From: Spirogloea muscicola | Lineage: Eukaryota; Streptophyta; Zygnematophyceae; Spirogloeales; Spirogloeaceae | DNA length: 51,814 nucleotides | Direction of reading: 5' to 3' | NCBI GenBank assembly: GCA_009602725.1 | Contig: WELB01000066.1 | Location: forward strand, 388,786 to 440,599 | Made by a program: the position numbers and the translations under genes | Shown here: piece by piece, positions 1 through 11,264 of the stretch | Position numbering within the stretch: position 1 is the stretch's first letter | How the letters are laid out: every line of letters begins with the position of its first letter | The notes under the pieces: model-generated | The model's input: the letters and a program-made list of their open reading frames with translations, nothing else | The model's database searches: none | Told to the model about the DNA's origin: nothing

Positions 1-1778
1 GCCGCGGGCGGCGCCGGGCGCGCCGGAGCCGCCGCACCTGCCGCTGGGCGTGGCCGACGAGGAGCTGGCGCCGCTGCGCATCGACCGCCTCGTCAACCTC
101 CCCGACGGCACCATCCGCCTCGAGCGCATGGGCTCCGTCCAGGTTAACGCCTCGCCGCCGCCGCCGCCGCCATTACCGCCGCCGTCACCGCCGCCGTTAC
201 TTCCGCTGCACTTAACAACCTCTGGGGAAAGAGCGACCGGTCCATGGCGTGGCCAGATGTCACATGGACGCCGTTCCTAAGGGCAGGGTCTCGCACAGCA
301 CAGGTCTCCTGTCCGATTCCTCGCCGCAGCGGCCTCGGCGCCGCGGCCCCCGAGCCAGCGTCGCGTCCTTGCCCTTGTCCCTTGTCATCACCGCCACGCC
401 GGCGCCCATGTTGGTGCCGCCGCGCTGACAACGGGACCCTCACTTGTGGTGGCCCCCGCTTTGCCCCCACCCGAGCAGCGCGCGCAATTCCCGCAGCTGC
501 TGGAGCAGGCCATGGCGAGCTACCCGACGCAGTGGGACGAAGTCACCATGCGCGACCTCATTCGGGTGAGAGCGCGCCGCTTCCGTCATTCGCGCTCGGC
601 CTTGTTGCCGCTTGGCGGAATTGATGACAGCCCATTCTCATGCTGAGGTGCCCACGGGCGACTCTGCGGCATGCAGAATGTGACCTTTGCTGAGATTCCA
701 CGGGCTGCTGCAGCATGCAGAATGTGATGTGGGCTACCACAGCTTGAGACTGACATGCCGCGCAGGTGGCATTGGTCAGCACCTGTCAGCATTTCCGGCA
801 GAAAACGTATGTACACTGGCGCTGACAGCGTCACTGCGAGCTGCTGCACTGGCGTGGCGCGTGCAGGAGGTGGCGGAGCTGGAGGGCGAGAACGTGCCGC
901 CGGCATTGACGGCCCGCGTGCAGCGCATCCGGCTGCAGCTGCTGGCGCCGCTGGCGGACACGGTGATCGGCCAGCGGGAGGTGATTGCGGAGCAGCACGC
1001 GCGCGCGGTGGAGCGGGAAGCGTACGTCATCTCGGCGCTCATGGCGATGCAGGAGGAGCGCGACCTTGCCATCCAGCGCGTCGAGGAGGAGCAGGAGAAG
1101 GCGGCGCGGCAGACAGTGGTGACTGCCAACCTGGTCGCGGACATGGAGGCCATGGCCGAGGCAGCCGACGCGCTCAACGAGCAGAACAAGGCCGCTGAGG
1201 AGCAGGCTGCCGAGTTCCAGGAGCTTGCACGGCAACTGCTGGCCGAACGCGAGGAAATAATCCGCAAGGCCGTCGTGGAAGGCCCCGCGGCGCTGCTACT
1301 CTGGGTGCGCTCGCAGCTCAAGGCACACGACATCCCCGTGTCGCTGGGCTGGGAGGAGTCCTGGTGGCGCTGGGCTGCCGAGATGGCGCGCCTCGTGTCC
1401 ATGCCGGGACGTGGCAGCGCCACCGAGGGCGGCGGCGGCAACAGCAATGGGCATGGCAGCGGTGCCGGTGGCGGCGGCGGTGGCAACATCAGCAGTGAGC
1501 AGGGCAGCACGAGCGCAGATGAGTATGTGCTCACGCGGCGGTCGTTGAAGCGCAAGCGCGGCTACTTTGCGCCGATCGTCGCCGCTATCCTGCAGGAGGG
1601 CCTTGCCAAGTTCTCTACCGTCGTTGAGCGTGGCCCGCTGGCCATCCCGCTGTCGGTGCCAGCGGCCGTCATCGGATTCTATGCTGCGCTTGCCTCCCGC
1701 CTTCTCCACGCCATATCTGCTGTTACACTGGAGCAAGTCAAGTGCTCCACTGTTGGCTTCTCCTTCCAATACCTATGA
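1..1778 (+). CDS. Unrecognised coiled-coil protein, 3' part (5' end outside window)
   Basis: Three exons join without phase conflict: 1-142, 479-565 (the acceptor could also lie at 496/497) and 867-1778, all phase 0 with GT/AG borders. Exon 1 encodes a Pro/Ala-rich lead and an L-R-I-D-R-L-V-N-L-P-D-G segment. Exon 2 encodes a helix containing Q-L-L-E-Q-A-M. Exon 3 gives about 110 residues of strongly charged helix with E/Q/A heptads, probably a coiled coil. After that come a Trp-rich patch (W-E-E-S-W-W-R-W), a Gly/Ser/Asn linker and a basic patch (R-R-S-L-K-R-K-R). The last stretch is hydrophobic and could be a membrane segment or a buried helix. The stop is at 1776-1778. I do not recognise the family. 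The 3' end could instead be spliced before the stop, and the start lies outside the window. The gene call is fairly safe; its function is unknown. Confidence 0.6.
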
Positions 1779-2110
1779 CAACTATGACTGCTGTCCCTGC
1801 CCTTATCCTCAAATCACTTCATTAGCAATTAGCCTAACCCACCCTTGTAGATCCTGACGATGCCACCTAGTTGCTACATGACGGACATCGTCCTTATCCT
1901 ATGAGCCAGCTTGACAGCCAATGGCTGTAAGGCAATCAAGACCACCCAATTTCTAAGCTATCTCAGTCCCTGCGCAAGACATGGAGGAGAAGGTTTGACA
2001 TTGTGAGTTTCAGGAAGTGCGTTTGTCCGCTTCTTCTTTGCACACCTGATTTATGCTAACTCCATTGATATGCACCTCATTGACTCACATTGGACTATCA
2101 GCTAAAAGCA
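1779..2110. other. Intergenic, nothing recognised
   Basis: This AT-richer stretch follows the stop of the coiled-coil gene and probably includes its 3' UTR. I see no convincing exon, RNA gene or repeat in it. Confidence 0.4.
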
Positions 2111-2111
2111 A

Positions 2112-2369
2112 TCATGGCATTACCTCATTTGCATTCACTCCAGGATACTTTTGATTCAAGACTTCGCTTGCATACGACCTTAGATGCTGTTGCAAAGTCA
2201 TTGGGCTTGTTAAGAGCGACACCGATTTGAAGTGTGTTGTGATCAGCCATATACTTTTCTCAAGTGCCACCATACCCATCTTACATGCAATGTACTCGGC
2301 TATTACAGAGGGAAATTGTAGACTTAATACTGCATGCTTGGGCCCATGAGTTTGCCCATGAACTGGCAA
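2112..2369 (-). pseudogene. Possible decayed Ty1/copia RNase H fragment
   Basis: The minus-strand translation contains A-E-Y-I-A, then E-K-S-I-W-L-I, then L-N-Q-K-Y-P-G. This resembles the end of copia polyproteins, where an A-E-Y motif is followed by I-W-L and N-x-K-Y-H. The spacing is roughly right, but the expected catalytic Asp context and the R-T-K-H-I motif are missing, and no other copia domain is found nearby. The match rests on remembered motifs only and could be chance. Confidence 0.25.
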
Positions 2370-2639
2370 TCCTTGATGCAGGACACAGCCATAAGCATCA
2401 AGACTGACAGCAACCAGACTGAATGTTCATCCATCTAGTAGAATCTCCCCAACTGATACTGGTTGGCATGCTATTTCTGGAGACGCCGGCTGCGGTTCAG
2501 CAGGCCTCCCTGCCTGCGAGCCGCGGGAGTCTGGGCGGGTGCTGCACAGGTTGCGGCTTCGGTGGCCCAGGGGACTCATCTGTCATGGGGGTTGCCTCCT
2601 GGAGCAGGCGGCAGCGGACGTGACTCTGGCCCCAAGCTC

Positions 2640-3440
2640 GCTTCATGGCGGAGGTGGACGCGGCCTCGTTCACCACGGCGATGGGGCCTCTGCCTCCGGA
2701 CGACCTCTGGGGACACGCGCTGCTGCTCTCCGCAGACGCGGCATCATTGGCAGCCAATATGCTTAGGGGAGCGGACCGGCACGCACGACCTACTCCGGCA
2801 CACGATGTTTGGCATGTTCGTCGAAGCCGGTTACACGGTGGCGATGGGGACTCCAAGCATCATGCCTCTGACTGCTGGGGCGGATGGCCGCCTCCACACC
2901 CGGTGTGCCGATCTCGTCGCCAGTGCGCTCGGCGGGGGGCCTCGGCTCTCTGCCGGCGTGGTCACCACCGACTGCTTCGAGTCCAGGAGCGCCAAACGCT
3001 CGTTGGATGAGGCGGGCTACGCAGTCCGCCAAGCGGCGGGCATCAAGGGACCTTACCTCCTTCTACCACCTTGCGCGGCATGCTGTGGCCCGCCGCCACG
3101 GGCAGCAGAGCGAGTAGCCTGGCTTCAATGTTGTCGGGTCCCTTGCTCAAGTCTTCCAGATGCGCCTAGCCATCTCTTCGCAGCGGTCCCTTGCCTTCAC
3201 GGTTCACTTTCACGCAGGTCGCACTTCGGCGGCGGCCTCCGGCTTCCGTCAGGGCAACGTCTTTCCGCCTGCCAGCTATTCCGATTTGCATCTGCTGACT
3301 CGAGATTACTGAGTCCCCTTAATACCGTCTAAGCACTTAGTACCTTGCTTTTTGCGCCATCCGGCTTCTTCAGCCCTTGTCCATTTCTTTGGACTGGCCT
3401 CTCACAGCCACCAGTCAACCAGGCCGCACTTTCTTTTCTG
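2640..3440 (+). mobile_element. Retroelement C-terminal fragment with hairpin tail
   Basis: Plus-strand frames with shifts between them encode pieces of one protein. The first is H-T-M-F-G-M-F-V-E-A-G-Y. Next comes a D-G-R-L-H-T-R-C-A-D-L-V stretch, and then V-V-T-T-D-C-F near 2960. From about 3140 to 3311 the sequence is G-S-L-A-Q-V-F-Q-M-R-L-A-I-S-S-Q-R-S ending in L-L-T-R-D-Y-stop. The same ending recurs near 7335, 7574, 18766, 33158 and 38730, so this is a dispersed family. About 80 bp after the stop lies the GGACTGGCCTCTCACAGCC hairpin module (3391-3409). The fragment lacks reverse transcriptase motifs and is disrupted. By recall it resembles the C-terminal domain of some plant and algal non-LTR or DIRS-like elements; the class is not proven. 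Confidence 0.5.
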
Positions 3441-3779
3441 TTACACAATCAATTCCCTACTGCCGCCTCACACAAGGCAATAAATGTGCGAAGAGCAATG
3501 TATGACACAAGTACACAAGTCATTAGCATCGCCAGATTCATAACAGCAAATCCGTGCCTAACACGCAAAGACAAACTCTCAAGTTGCACAATGATGCTCT
3601 CTTAAAAGTACAAAGCACTCTAAATGCAGCAAGTGATAATCTTAAGTCATTCTTAAGTTCCACAAACTGCTGTTACAGCAGATTTGGACACAAGTTGAAG
3701 ACTTTCTCATAGGCCCACAAGATTCTACTTACTATTTTCAGTCATAGAGATGGGTGAGAGGGCGAGGAAGAGTATCAGC
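3441..3779. other. Intergenic, probable 3' flank of the B-box gene
   Basis: AT-rich sequence between the retroelement tail and the stop of the B-box gene. It probably carries the 3' UTR of that minus-strand gene. No exon or repeat was recognised. Confidence 0.4.
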
Positions 3780-5306
3780 TCAGGCATAGGAGCGATGCCG
3801 CTTGGTTGGTGGCTGGGTGGCAGCAAGTCCGAGGTCAGGGACGACAAACGAGTCGTCAAAGTCAGGCACGAGCGCCGCAGCTTCGGCGAGGTCGTGACGC
3901 GCCTTCCCACGCAGCGCGGAGGACGGGTAGCCGCCAGCGTTGCTGCCGCTGCCGCCTCCGCGCGGCAGGCCGAGGTTGCCGGCAGCCGAGGCCGCCGCAG
4001 TGGCTGGCGGCGAGGACGGGAGGGAGGGGACCTCGGCCAGGCTCTCGGCGTACATGTGCTCGTCAAACAGGCTCAGGTCCGCCATCCAGTCGAAGTCGCC
4101 GAGATTCGCCATGTCCGCCTTGGACGACGCAATGTCGCCGATCGTGTACCCGTCGGCGAGCTCCGGGATGTCGAGCAGCTCCTCGACGCGCCATGACGGA
4201 ACGGCCTCCGAGAGCAAGTCCGACGCTGAGGCTGCTGCGGGCATGGACTGCCGCGTGACGGACAAGCTCCCCGACGTCGTCGCGCCACGGCTCGACTGAC
4301 CCGCCGCCAAGCTGCCACTCGCTGGCACTGCAAGGCTGGACCGCTTCCGGCGGCTGCTGCCGCCTGCGGCCTTCTGCAGCGACGCTGCGCCGAGGCCCGA
4401 CAGCGCGTCGCGCGCTGTGGTGGGGGCGGCCGACACTCGCGCCAGCACCGCGCGAGCTTCGGCCTGCGTAAGAGCTGCCGCCGGCGGAGCTTCGCTGCGC
4501 TTGGAGACAGTGCCGCCGGGGACGGCCTGGTGGCTGCCCTCGTCCTCGTCCTCAGCTCCACCGTCGCCAGGCAGGGCCTCCAGTGCGACACGGACGCCAG
4601 TGAGCAGGTAGCGGCGGTGCGACGCTGATAGCGAGTTGGCAACGTGGATGGAGAGGTCACAGTCGCGGCACAGGAGCGCCCGGTCCTCCAGGCAGAAGAA
4701 GTAGGCCGACTTCTCCTGCACGAAGCGGAGCCCAGAGAGGCGGCAAAATGGTAAGTGTGTAGTGAAGAGCATTAGGCAGAGTGTCTGCATGTGAGTGCGC
4801 ACGCTTTATTCCATCAATCTCAATACCTCTCATCAATGTCGACACGAGTATCAAGAAAGAGGGGAAGGGGGGCGCAGGGCACGTTGAGTAAGGTGATGGG
4901 AAACTCAAGGGGCTGGGATGTAAGGGGAGGGGGAGAGCAAGGGCAGAGCAATAAGTGTCTTCACTTACCGCCTATTATTGGCAAAAACGTGGCCTCTTCA
5001 GATGTGATGCCCATCTTTACCAATGGACAACGAGAATGTGGGATTAAGATGACCTGAGAGGGGGGGAGAGTGAAGAGGAGGGAGGGGAGGAGGGAGAGGA
5101 GGAGGGGGGGAGGGGCGCACCTGGCAGATGTCGCACTGGGGCGCGTCGGCCTTGGAGGCCTCGAGCAGCGGCACGCGCTGGTGCTTGTTGGCGAGCTTGT
5201 TGGCGGCGTGCACGCGGCGGTCGCACTCGGCGCACAGCGCGGCCTCGTCGGCGCAGCACATGACCGACGCCAGGCTGCGCTCGCAGACGTCGCACTGGAC
5301 CCTCAT
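3780..5306 (-). CDS. Double B-box zinc-finger protein (BBX, CONSTANS-like superfamily)
   Basis: Two exons: 5306-5121 (62 codons, phase 0) and 4715-3780, giving 373 residues. The start A-T-G sits in a good GGCGCC context, and M-R-V-Q-C-D-V-C is the usual BBX beginning. B-box 1 spans about residues 5-47. B-box 2 starts at Cys58 (C-D-I-C) and is split by the intron exactly after Gln62, continuing E-K-S-A-Y-F-F-C-L-E-D-R. There is no CCT domain, so it fits the two-B-box group that includes BBX18-25. Near residue 237 is W-R-V-E-E-L-L-D-I. Near 353 is F-V-V-P-D-L, which resembles the VP motif by which plant BBX proteins bind COP1, and it is followed by a basic K-R-H-R tail. The expected role is a nuclear regulator of light responses. 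The downstream region is Ala/Ser/Gly-rich. The family call is firm; the subgroup is inferred. Confidence 0.9.
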
Positions 5307-5329
5307 GGCGCCGAAGCCGGCGGCGGCGC

Positions 5330-7034
5330 CGGCCGGCGGCGGCTGCTGCCTGGCGCTGCTGCATCTGCTGCATCTGCAGCTGCTGTTGCTGCTGCTGCTG
5401 GCGGCGCCGCCGCTGCTGCTGCAGTATCTCTGGCGTCACCGTCCCAAACGTGATGGTGGACCGACCGCCCTTGAGGTCGGCGCCAGAAGGCCCTGTTGCT
5501 GCAGCCAGCCGCATTGGCGAAGCACTGGAGGCCGCAGACATGCTCACAGCCAATTCCGCCTTGCTTGCAATCGGCCGCCCTATCTCCCCGCCTGCTGCTG
5601 CCACTGAAGCCACTGAGGGCTGCTTGTATTGCGCCCCTGACGTGCTCTGACTGCTGGTCGAGCTCCCACCGCTGCCGCCCCCTCCACTGACCCCTCCTCC
5701 ACCGCCTGCCAATGCCACTGGCATGCTTGCAGCGGGTGAGAGAAGTGCCACTCGTCGTCCACTCCCATGTTGGTTGCCAGTGCCGCCTCCGCTGCTGCTC
5801 GCCATGGCCCCACGGTACGAGTTGCTGCTCTGTAGGCTGCCACTACTGAGACTGCCGGCAGATCCGTCCTGCTGGCTCTGATGCAGGGGCCTAGCCGCAG
5901 CTGCCGCTGACATGCTCTGTGAGCGGAGCAGCCCAGAAGTTGACGCATCTGCTGCTATGGCATGCTGCTGTGGCGCCCCAGGATGTGTGCTTCCAGAAGG
6001 AGCCACAGCGCCACTAGGGATGCCCAGCGCCGATGCGGGTCGCTGGAGTGACGCACCCGCCAATGCAGAAGGAGGAGCAGGCGTCCCAGAGGGCAAAGGC
6101 GCAGATGGCAGAGCAAGCGGAGAAGAATGAGAAGGTCCTCCTTCGCCAGCCACCTTGATTGGACCCGTGCTTCCGCTGCGTAGGAATCTCCCATCATGGC
6201 CCTTGCTCCTCCCTGGCACGACCGCCGACAAGAGCGCTGGAGTGATGGCACCTCCGGCACCTGCTGACGTTGATCTGCTTGCATGGCCTACGAGGAGGGG
6301 GTGCTGGGATACAGCCGCGCTACTCGCAGCCCGTGGCGCATGAGAAGCAGTGTGGGGGTGTTGATGGTACTGAATTGGCCCCCTCTCCTGGACAGGGACG
6401 ACCTTGGGCTGAATGGACTCGCCTGCCAGCGAGCCCCTGAGAGCTTCTGCCCCACTGCTCCGGCTGCTGACGGCTGTGCCGACATTGATGATCCTGTCCC
6501 TCGAGGTGGTCACAAATGCCGATGCAGAGTGGGGCATGCTCAGCTTCCTATCCTCGGACCCGGCTGGGCTGGGCGAAGCTGGCCCGGAAGCAGAGGGCAC
6601 CGCACTGGAATAAGCCGGGCTTGGACCCTCCTTCGTCTTGGCTGTACTGGAGGTAACTTGATGCTGCAGCAAGCGCAGCTGCTCTTGCAAGGCTAGAACC
6701 TCATCCTCCTGGAATACACATGAAGTACCCAAGAAGTGCAGGATGATCAGCACTGGGGCACTGGGATCACTAGCATGGCGCTGTACATCCTATGGAATAT
6801 TGTATGTTCACCTTCTCCTGTAGACGTTGCTCAAGCCACTGCACACGACTCCTCAGGGAGAACACAACGGCATTGGTATCCAGAGCAGCAGGTCGCCGTG
6901 CTATGCCCTGGCTGGCTTCTGGGGTGCTGCAGCCATTCTCCAAGAGGGTGGCTTCATGACATTCGCCCACAGCATCTGTCGGCCTTTCAGCTGACGCAGC
7001 TAAAAGAAGCTCGTGCCCTTTAGATGCAGGTGAC
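5330..7034 (-). CDS. Coiled-coil, Ser/Gly/Gln-rich protein exons upstream of the B-box gene
   Basis: Two minus-strand exons fit: 7034-6812 and 6708 downward, with phase 0 at the junction. They read continuously as a leucine-zipper-like helix (S-L-R-S-R-V-Q-W-L-E-Q-R-L-Q-E-K then E-D-E-V-L-A-L-Q-E-Q-L). A frame of about 450 codons follows, rich in Ser, Gly, Ala and Pro. It includes T-I-T-F-G-T-V-T-P-E-I-L and a Gln run near 5360-5430. The frame has no stop before it runs over the B-box start in another phase, so its true end is unclear. It may splice away, or it may be an upstream part of the B-box transcript. The first exon is missing; none was found between 7035 and 9132. The protein family is not recognised. 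Confidence 0.45.
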
Positions 7035-7275
7035 CTGCACAATAAGAACAACATCCAATGAGTGATTACAGGCACAAGACAGAAGACCAGTATAAGGAGA
7101 GATGCATTGAAAATGATTCATCCAGGACTTGGAGTGAGACCCTGCAAAGCCTAGACAAGCACATCTGCTACACGGTGGAGCTGCCCAAAGGAGAGGTGAG
7201 AATGAAAGATAAGCACCTCCTGTGACGTAGTGAATGCTCCCCAGCTAAATTGCCATTGCAAGAGGCATCCACTAC

Positions 7276-8000
7276 NGGGACCCACTTCCAGGAGCCCAGC
7301 ATCTCTGATCTGCGGCTGCTTAGCAGGGGTTACTGAGTGTCTCGTAGCAGCTTTGTTTCTGTTACTTAGCGCTTCCCCTGGCCCCCTTCTCGTACTCTGT
7401 TCATTCTTTTTCGGGCTGGTTGTTCCAGCCCCTATTCTCAATGGGCGAGCACTTTCTTCTTTGTGCTCTTTGCGCCTTCCAACCGTTTCGTGCTGGCCCT
7501 CTGGCTTTCGTCAGGGGGATACTGTTTCGGCAGCTAGTTTGACGGACTTGAGGCTCCTCACTCGTAACTACTGAGTGGTCCATCCTCCCCCGTTCTGGCA
7601 TAGCATCTACAGTGGCCCCTTCGTAGCTGCTACGCGCTTTAGGCCCCTCCGTCATTTGGCCCGTTCGAACCTTTGTCATTTCTTTTCGGGCTGGCTTTAC
7701 ACAGCCCTTGTCCCTCATTGGGAGAGCCACTTCTTCTTCTTTCAGACCTTGTGCAATATGTTGGCCTGGCCATCTCACAGCCATTGCTTAGTCCTAGTCC
7801 TTCGTACTCCGGCTCCTTCGAACCTTGTCCATCCCTTTGGGGCTGGCCTTTCTTTTTTTATTTTTTTTATTTTATTATCATTTTTTTAATAAGGAAGCGC
7901 GGCCAGATTGACTGGTGGCAGGCCTGGTGGCTGGCCTTTCCCAGCCACCAATCTTCTTTCTTTCCCAGCCACCAGTCAATCTGGCCGCGCTTCCTTTGCA
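7276..8000 (+). mobile_element. Cluster of retroelement 3' ends and hairpin modules
   Basis: Two successive C-terminal endings of the same retroelement family occur: one with L-R-L-L-S-R-G-Y-stop near 7335, one with L-R-L-L-T-R-N-Y-stop at 7574. Each is followed by 3' tail sequence carrying GGGCTGG/CCAGCCC hairpins (about 7413-7431, 7687-7710, 7764-7782 and 7929-7947). A perfect 27-bp inverted repeat pairs 7893-7919 with 7968-7994. A single N lies at 7276. No intact gene is present. Confidence 0.55.
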
Positions 8001-8274
8001 CATTGAAACGCTGTTTGTTGCCTCCCTCCACAGGACCAGCCGGACCCCCGTTGTCTTGGCGATTTAGGCGCAGGTCCGCTTATGGTGGTACACAGAATCT
8101 GCCTTCACTCAAGAGATTGGCCACAGAGTCACTCAGCCACACAGTCACACAGACAGCACAGGTTCAGCCCGCACTAAATGATGGCAGTCATAGCTAGGGC
8201 GCTTTGGAGCAGCAGCGCAATTAACCTCAGATCCAGAAAATTTATATAAGCCCGCCGTAATAGCCCAGCCCTTC

Positions 8275-8640
8275 TCACAAGGAACCAGGCTTCCTTTGGA
8301 GGGGGCTGAGCTCCACAAAAGCTTTATCGTTTTTCGGCCCCTTCGGTCCTTGTCTATTCTGTCGGATCTTGTTCATTCCTTTGGGCTTGCCCCTTACAGC
8401 CATTGCCTTACACTGGAAAAGCTGTTTCTTTACTTCGGGCTGGCTTTTTACACAGCCCTCACTCCCTTTGGATGAAAGACGAATCTATGGAGATATACTT
8501 CTTCTTTCACAGGGAGCCCTCCATGGGCCTACTAGGCTGAGTCAGATGGTAACCCAGCCCAAGCCGCTATTTCAACATGTCACTTAATCGAACACCCACA
8601 ACCCCCCCTCCCCCCTCCTCCCCCCTTCCCTTCCCCGCTT
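8275..8640 (+). repeat. Further hairpin modules and pyrimidine-rich tract
   Basis: Module fragments continue near 8380-8460 (a CTTACAGCCATTGCC piece, then GGGCTGGCTTTTTACACAGCC). They are followed by a C-rich tract at about 8595-8640. The gap from 8000 to 8275 shows no gene. Confidence 0.4.
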
Positions 8641-8849
8641 CTCTCTCAAACAAGACAGAATCTGTTGGGAGTTCCCGTCTTGCTTAAGAGGACCGCCAGC
8701 TTGCAGCTGGTTGTGCTGAAGAGCCTCAAGCCACGTCATGTGTGCCGCCGTTGTTCTTGCAATAAGTAGATCTGAAGGCCCCAGTGTTAAAGTACAATCA
8801 ACGTCTATGACCTGGTATGTGTCAATGATAGCCAAAGTATGTTTGAAGA

Positions 8850-8912
8850 AAGGACGCTTCCAGTAGAGGGCGGTGGCTGTGACAGGCCAGCCCAGAGAAA
8901 AGAATGAATGAA
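8850..8912 (-). repeat. Hairpin module, minus orientation
   Basis: It reads CTTCCAGTAGAGGGCGGTGG then CTGTGACAGGCCAGCCC, the reverse complement of the plus-oriented module seen elsewhere. The stretch 8912-9132 that separates it from the DnaJ stop holds nothing else I recognise. Confidence 0.5.
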
Positions 8913-9132
8913 TGAGTGTAAAAGTCTACATGCGACTGAAGTTCCAGTCGTGTACACGCACAAAGCATCAGTTTCTAAGTGCAAAGTCAGAGAATATGAA
9001 GCACCACATACCATTGGCCCCTAGTACCGAGAGAAAAGTTAAGCATCTATAAGACAAGTTCAGCCTGCACTCAGCTGGCACCGCACAAGACAATGCAGGC
9101 AAAACAACTTATACTCTACCTGATCAGGCCCT

Positions 9133-11257
9133 TCACGTTCCTTCAAGAGGTGTCCTGGTAGTGTGCTCAAGATCATGAGCACTATGGTTATCTACCTCTC
9201 CAACTCTTTTGCCAACTATTACATCCTTCAGCCCTTTCATAATCACATAGGGAACTGTCCGGCTAGACTTGGATGAAAGAGCTGTAGGTCTAACAGCAGA
9301 TTGTACAATTTGTGCTTCCTCCATAGAAGCTGTGCTTGCTTCAGTATACCCGGAGGAAGTGATGTGTTGTACTTTGTTGGCAGAGGTCACAGGAGGAGCT
9401 TGAAGATGAGTTGGAGATGGACGTGGAGGAGGGGCTGCTTTCTGCTCTCTCCTCCTCTGCTCAAGAGCCTCCATTGCTTCTTCAAACGACTTCTGTACAG
9501 TAAGCAGGAGCAAGCGTGAGCTCAGAACCCAGTCAATTGACAACTGTGTTTTAGTGAAGTCCCACAAAAGGACTTGGACAATGGTCGTGTCTGCTATGCT
9601 CACTTGCAGTAGAACCATCAACAGCTGCATGCAGGATGGCTGCTAGGCCTTCTGTGCAACAGTGCATCACTGCAACTTGCTTACTCCAGAATTCCTCGTG
9701 TTCCACAGGACATCGGCTAGAGGTTCTGCAAAGACGAGCGCTGCCATTGCAATCCTGCATGTATCAAGAAACACAGCAGAGCCTTCAATTCATCCAGGTG
9801 AGGCACAATCTACCTTACGGTCTTTTTCAGAAGCAGATTGTTTGTAGAAGGGACCCCAGTGGATGGCGCGTGTGGCTCAGAAGAGAAGGAGAAGTTGTAT
9901 GGAAAGCATACTGACGTTTATAGCTCATCATACATCTCCTCAGATCTCAATTAGTGAAAGTAGATGAGGTGTCCCTGTCACTGCTGGCAACTAAGCAGCA
10001 GTTAAGGGCGAGTAACTCCTGAGAACAATACATCGCAGCTCAGGCTCAGGGCTGAGGGTCCAGCATGCGGAGGCTTAGAATGCTTATTTAATTAGTGAAA
10101 GAAGATAAAGTATCCCTGTCATTGCTGGCAAGTAAGCAGATGAAGGGCGAGTAAACCCAGAAATCACTATATTGCAGCTCAAAGTTGGGGCTTAAGGTCC
10201 AGCATGCAGAGGCTTATAATCGGCCTATAACCTTACCCTGCAATGACAAGATGGAAATAGGCATCTCCTCGCGTCATGTCGCGGAGCGGGGCGGCCCACC
10301 AGGCAAATCGCCCACCATGGCCACTACTGTTGCCACCACCAGCTGTGGAGCTGGTCCCAGCGCCTGCGCTGTAGCTTGACCGACCAGGCCGGTAGCTGGG
10401 CCGACTGTCAGGGCCACGATTGAGGCCCGCCCTACCCTCGCGGTTGTAAATTGCTCGCTGCAGAACATCAAAGAGTGCGCACAGACACAAGATGGTCAGC
10501 GCAGCCTCAATAAAAGCTGCTTGGCCAACAGAGTCGAGCAATCCATAATAGGGAGAGACGGTGAGAGCGCCCCCCAGCAGCATTTAGCGGCAGTGTTGTC
10601 CTCGAGAGCAATGGAGATGCGCCCTGCAGGTTTTTAAGATCTAGAGGTCAAGAGTACTTTTGCTCGGTGCCGCTGACTAGATAAGTAACAAAGCAGCCGG
10701 AGCCTTGCCACTGATCGTCACATTATGCATCACATGCAGAACTCAAGTAGATGGTAACACCTGAACGACCTCCGAGACCTCAGACACGTGAGCGTCCACA
10801 GTCAAACAAATAAGATTGCCTTTGTGTCATTCATAGTAGAAGTCCTGTTTGACAATGAGTAATTGGATTGATGGGACGCAACCTAAGCTCTCGGGCGTGA
10901 GGCTCTCATTTCAGCAGTTTGAGGCTCCTATCTAACAAAGTAAGTGCAATAGGAGCTGAGTCATCGAGTGGACATCTACAATATAGCATTTAGGCTTAAG
11001 GCTTCAAAGTCCAAAAATGGCGATTGTCACTTAATGAGGGTTGGACGTTGTTGGTTTGGGACGACCTTGTGGGGCTTGCTGAGGATCTCGTAGGCCTCGG
11101 CGAGCTCGCGGAAGCGGGCGGCGGCGGCTGTGCGGCGGGCCTCGGGCGCGCCGGCGTGGCGGTCGGGGTGCCACGCCAGCGCCAGCCGTCGGTACGCCGC
11201 CTTGATCTCGCCGGCTGGCGCGTCTCGCAGAACGCCCAGCACGCGGTAAAGGTCCAT
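9133..11257 (-). CDS. J-domain protein of the DnaJ72 (DJC72) type
   Basis: Four exons: 11257-11066, 10457-10237, 9754-9685 and 9492-9133, all GT-AG with consistent phases, encoding 280 residues. The J domain occupies residues 1 to about 72 with the H-P-D motif at 30-32. Exon 2 continues the last J helix (R-A-I-Y-N) and then a Ser/Gly/Tyr linker. Exons 2 and 3 together encode a likely membrane helix around residues 131-154. It ends in L-W-N-T-R-N-S-G, followed by [11 protein letters not shown]. This pattern is diagnostic of plant DnaJ72-like proteins. It should act as an Hsp70 co-chaperone anchored in a membrane. The C-terminal tail runs about 100 residues past the usual family end, so either this lineage is longer or the last exon is spliced sooner. 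Telomere-type repeats lie just before the start codon. Confidence 0.85.
9949..10219. repeat. Tandem duplication of about 141 bp inside a DnaJ72-like intron
   Basis: Two diverged units begin with AATTAGTGAAAG at 9949 and 10090. Both contain ATCCCTGTCA/GTCCCTGTCA-type sequence, GGGCGAGTAA and GTCCAGCATGC. The second unit stops about 12 bp short of the exon 2 donor (10236/10237). Confidence 0.7.
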
Positions 11258-11264
11258 CACTGCC

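Noticed and set aside
4998-5120. B-box frame continuing past 5121
   Set aside because: It is intron sequence. A GTGCGC donor follows Gln62, and the second B-box continues in phase at 4715.
11041-11060. J-domain frame continuing to the stop after P-T-L-I-K
   Set aside because: The family and the next exon (R-A-I-Y-N at 10457) show that the exon ends at 11066.
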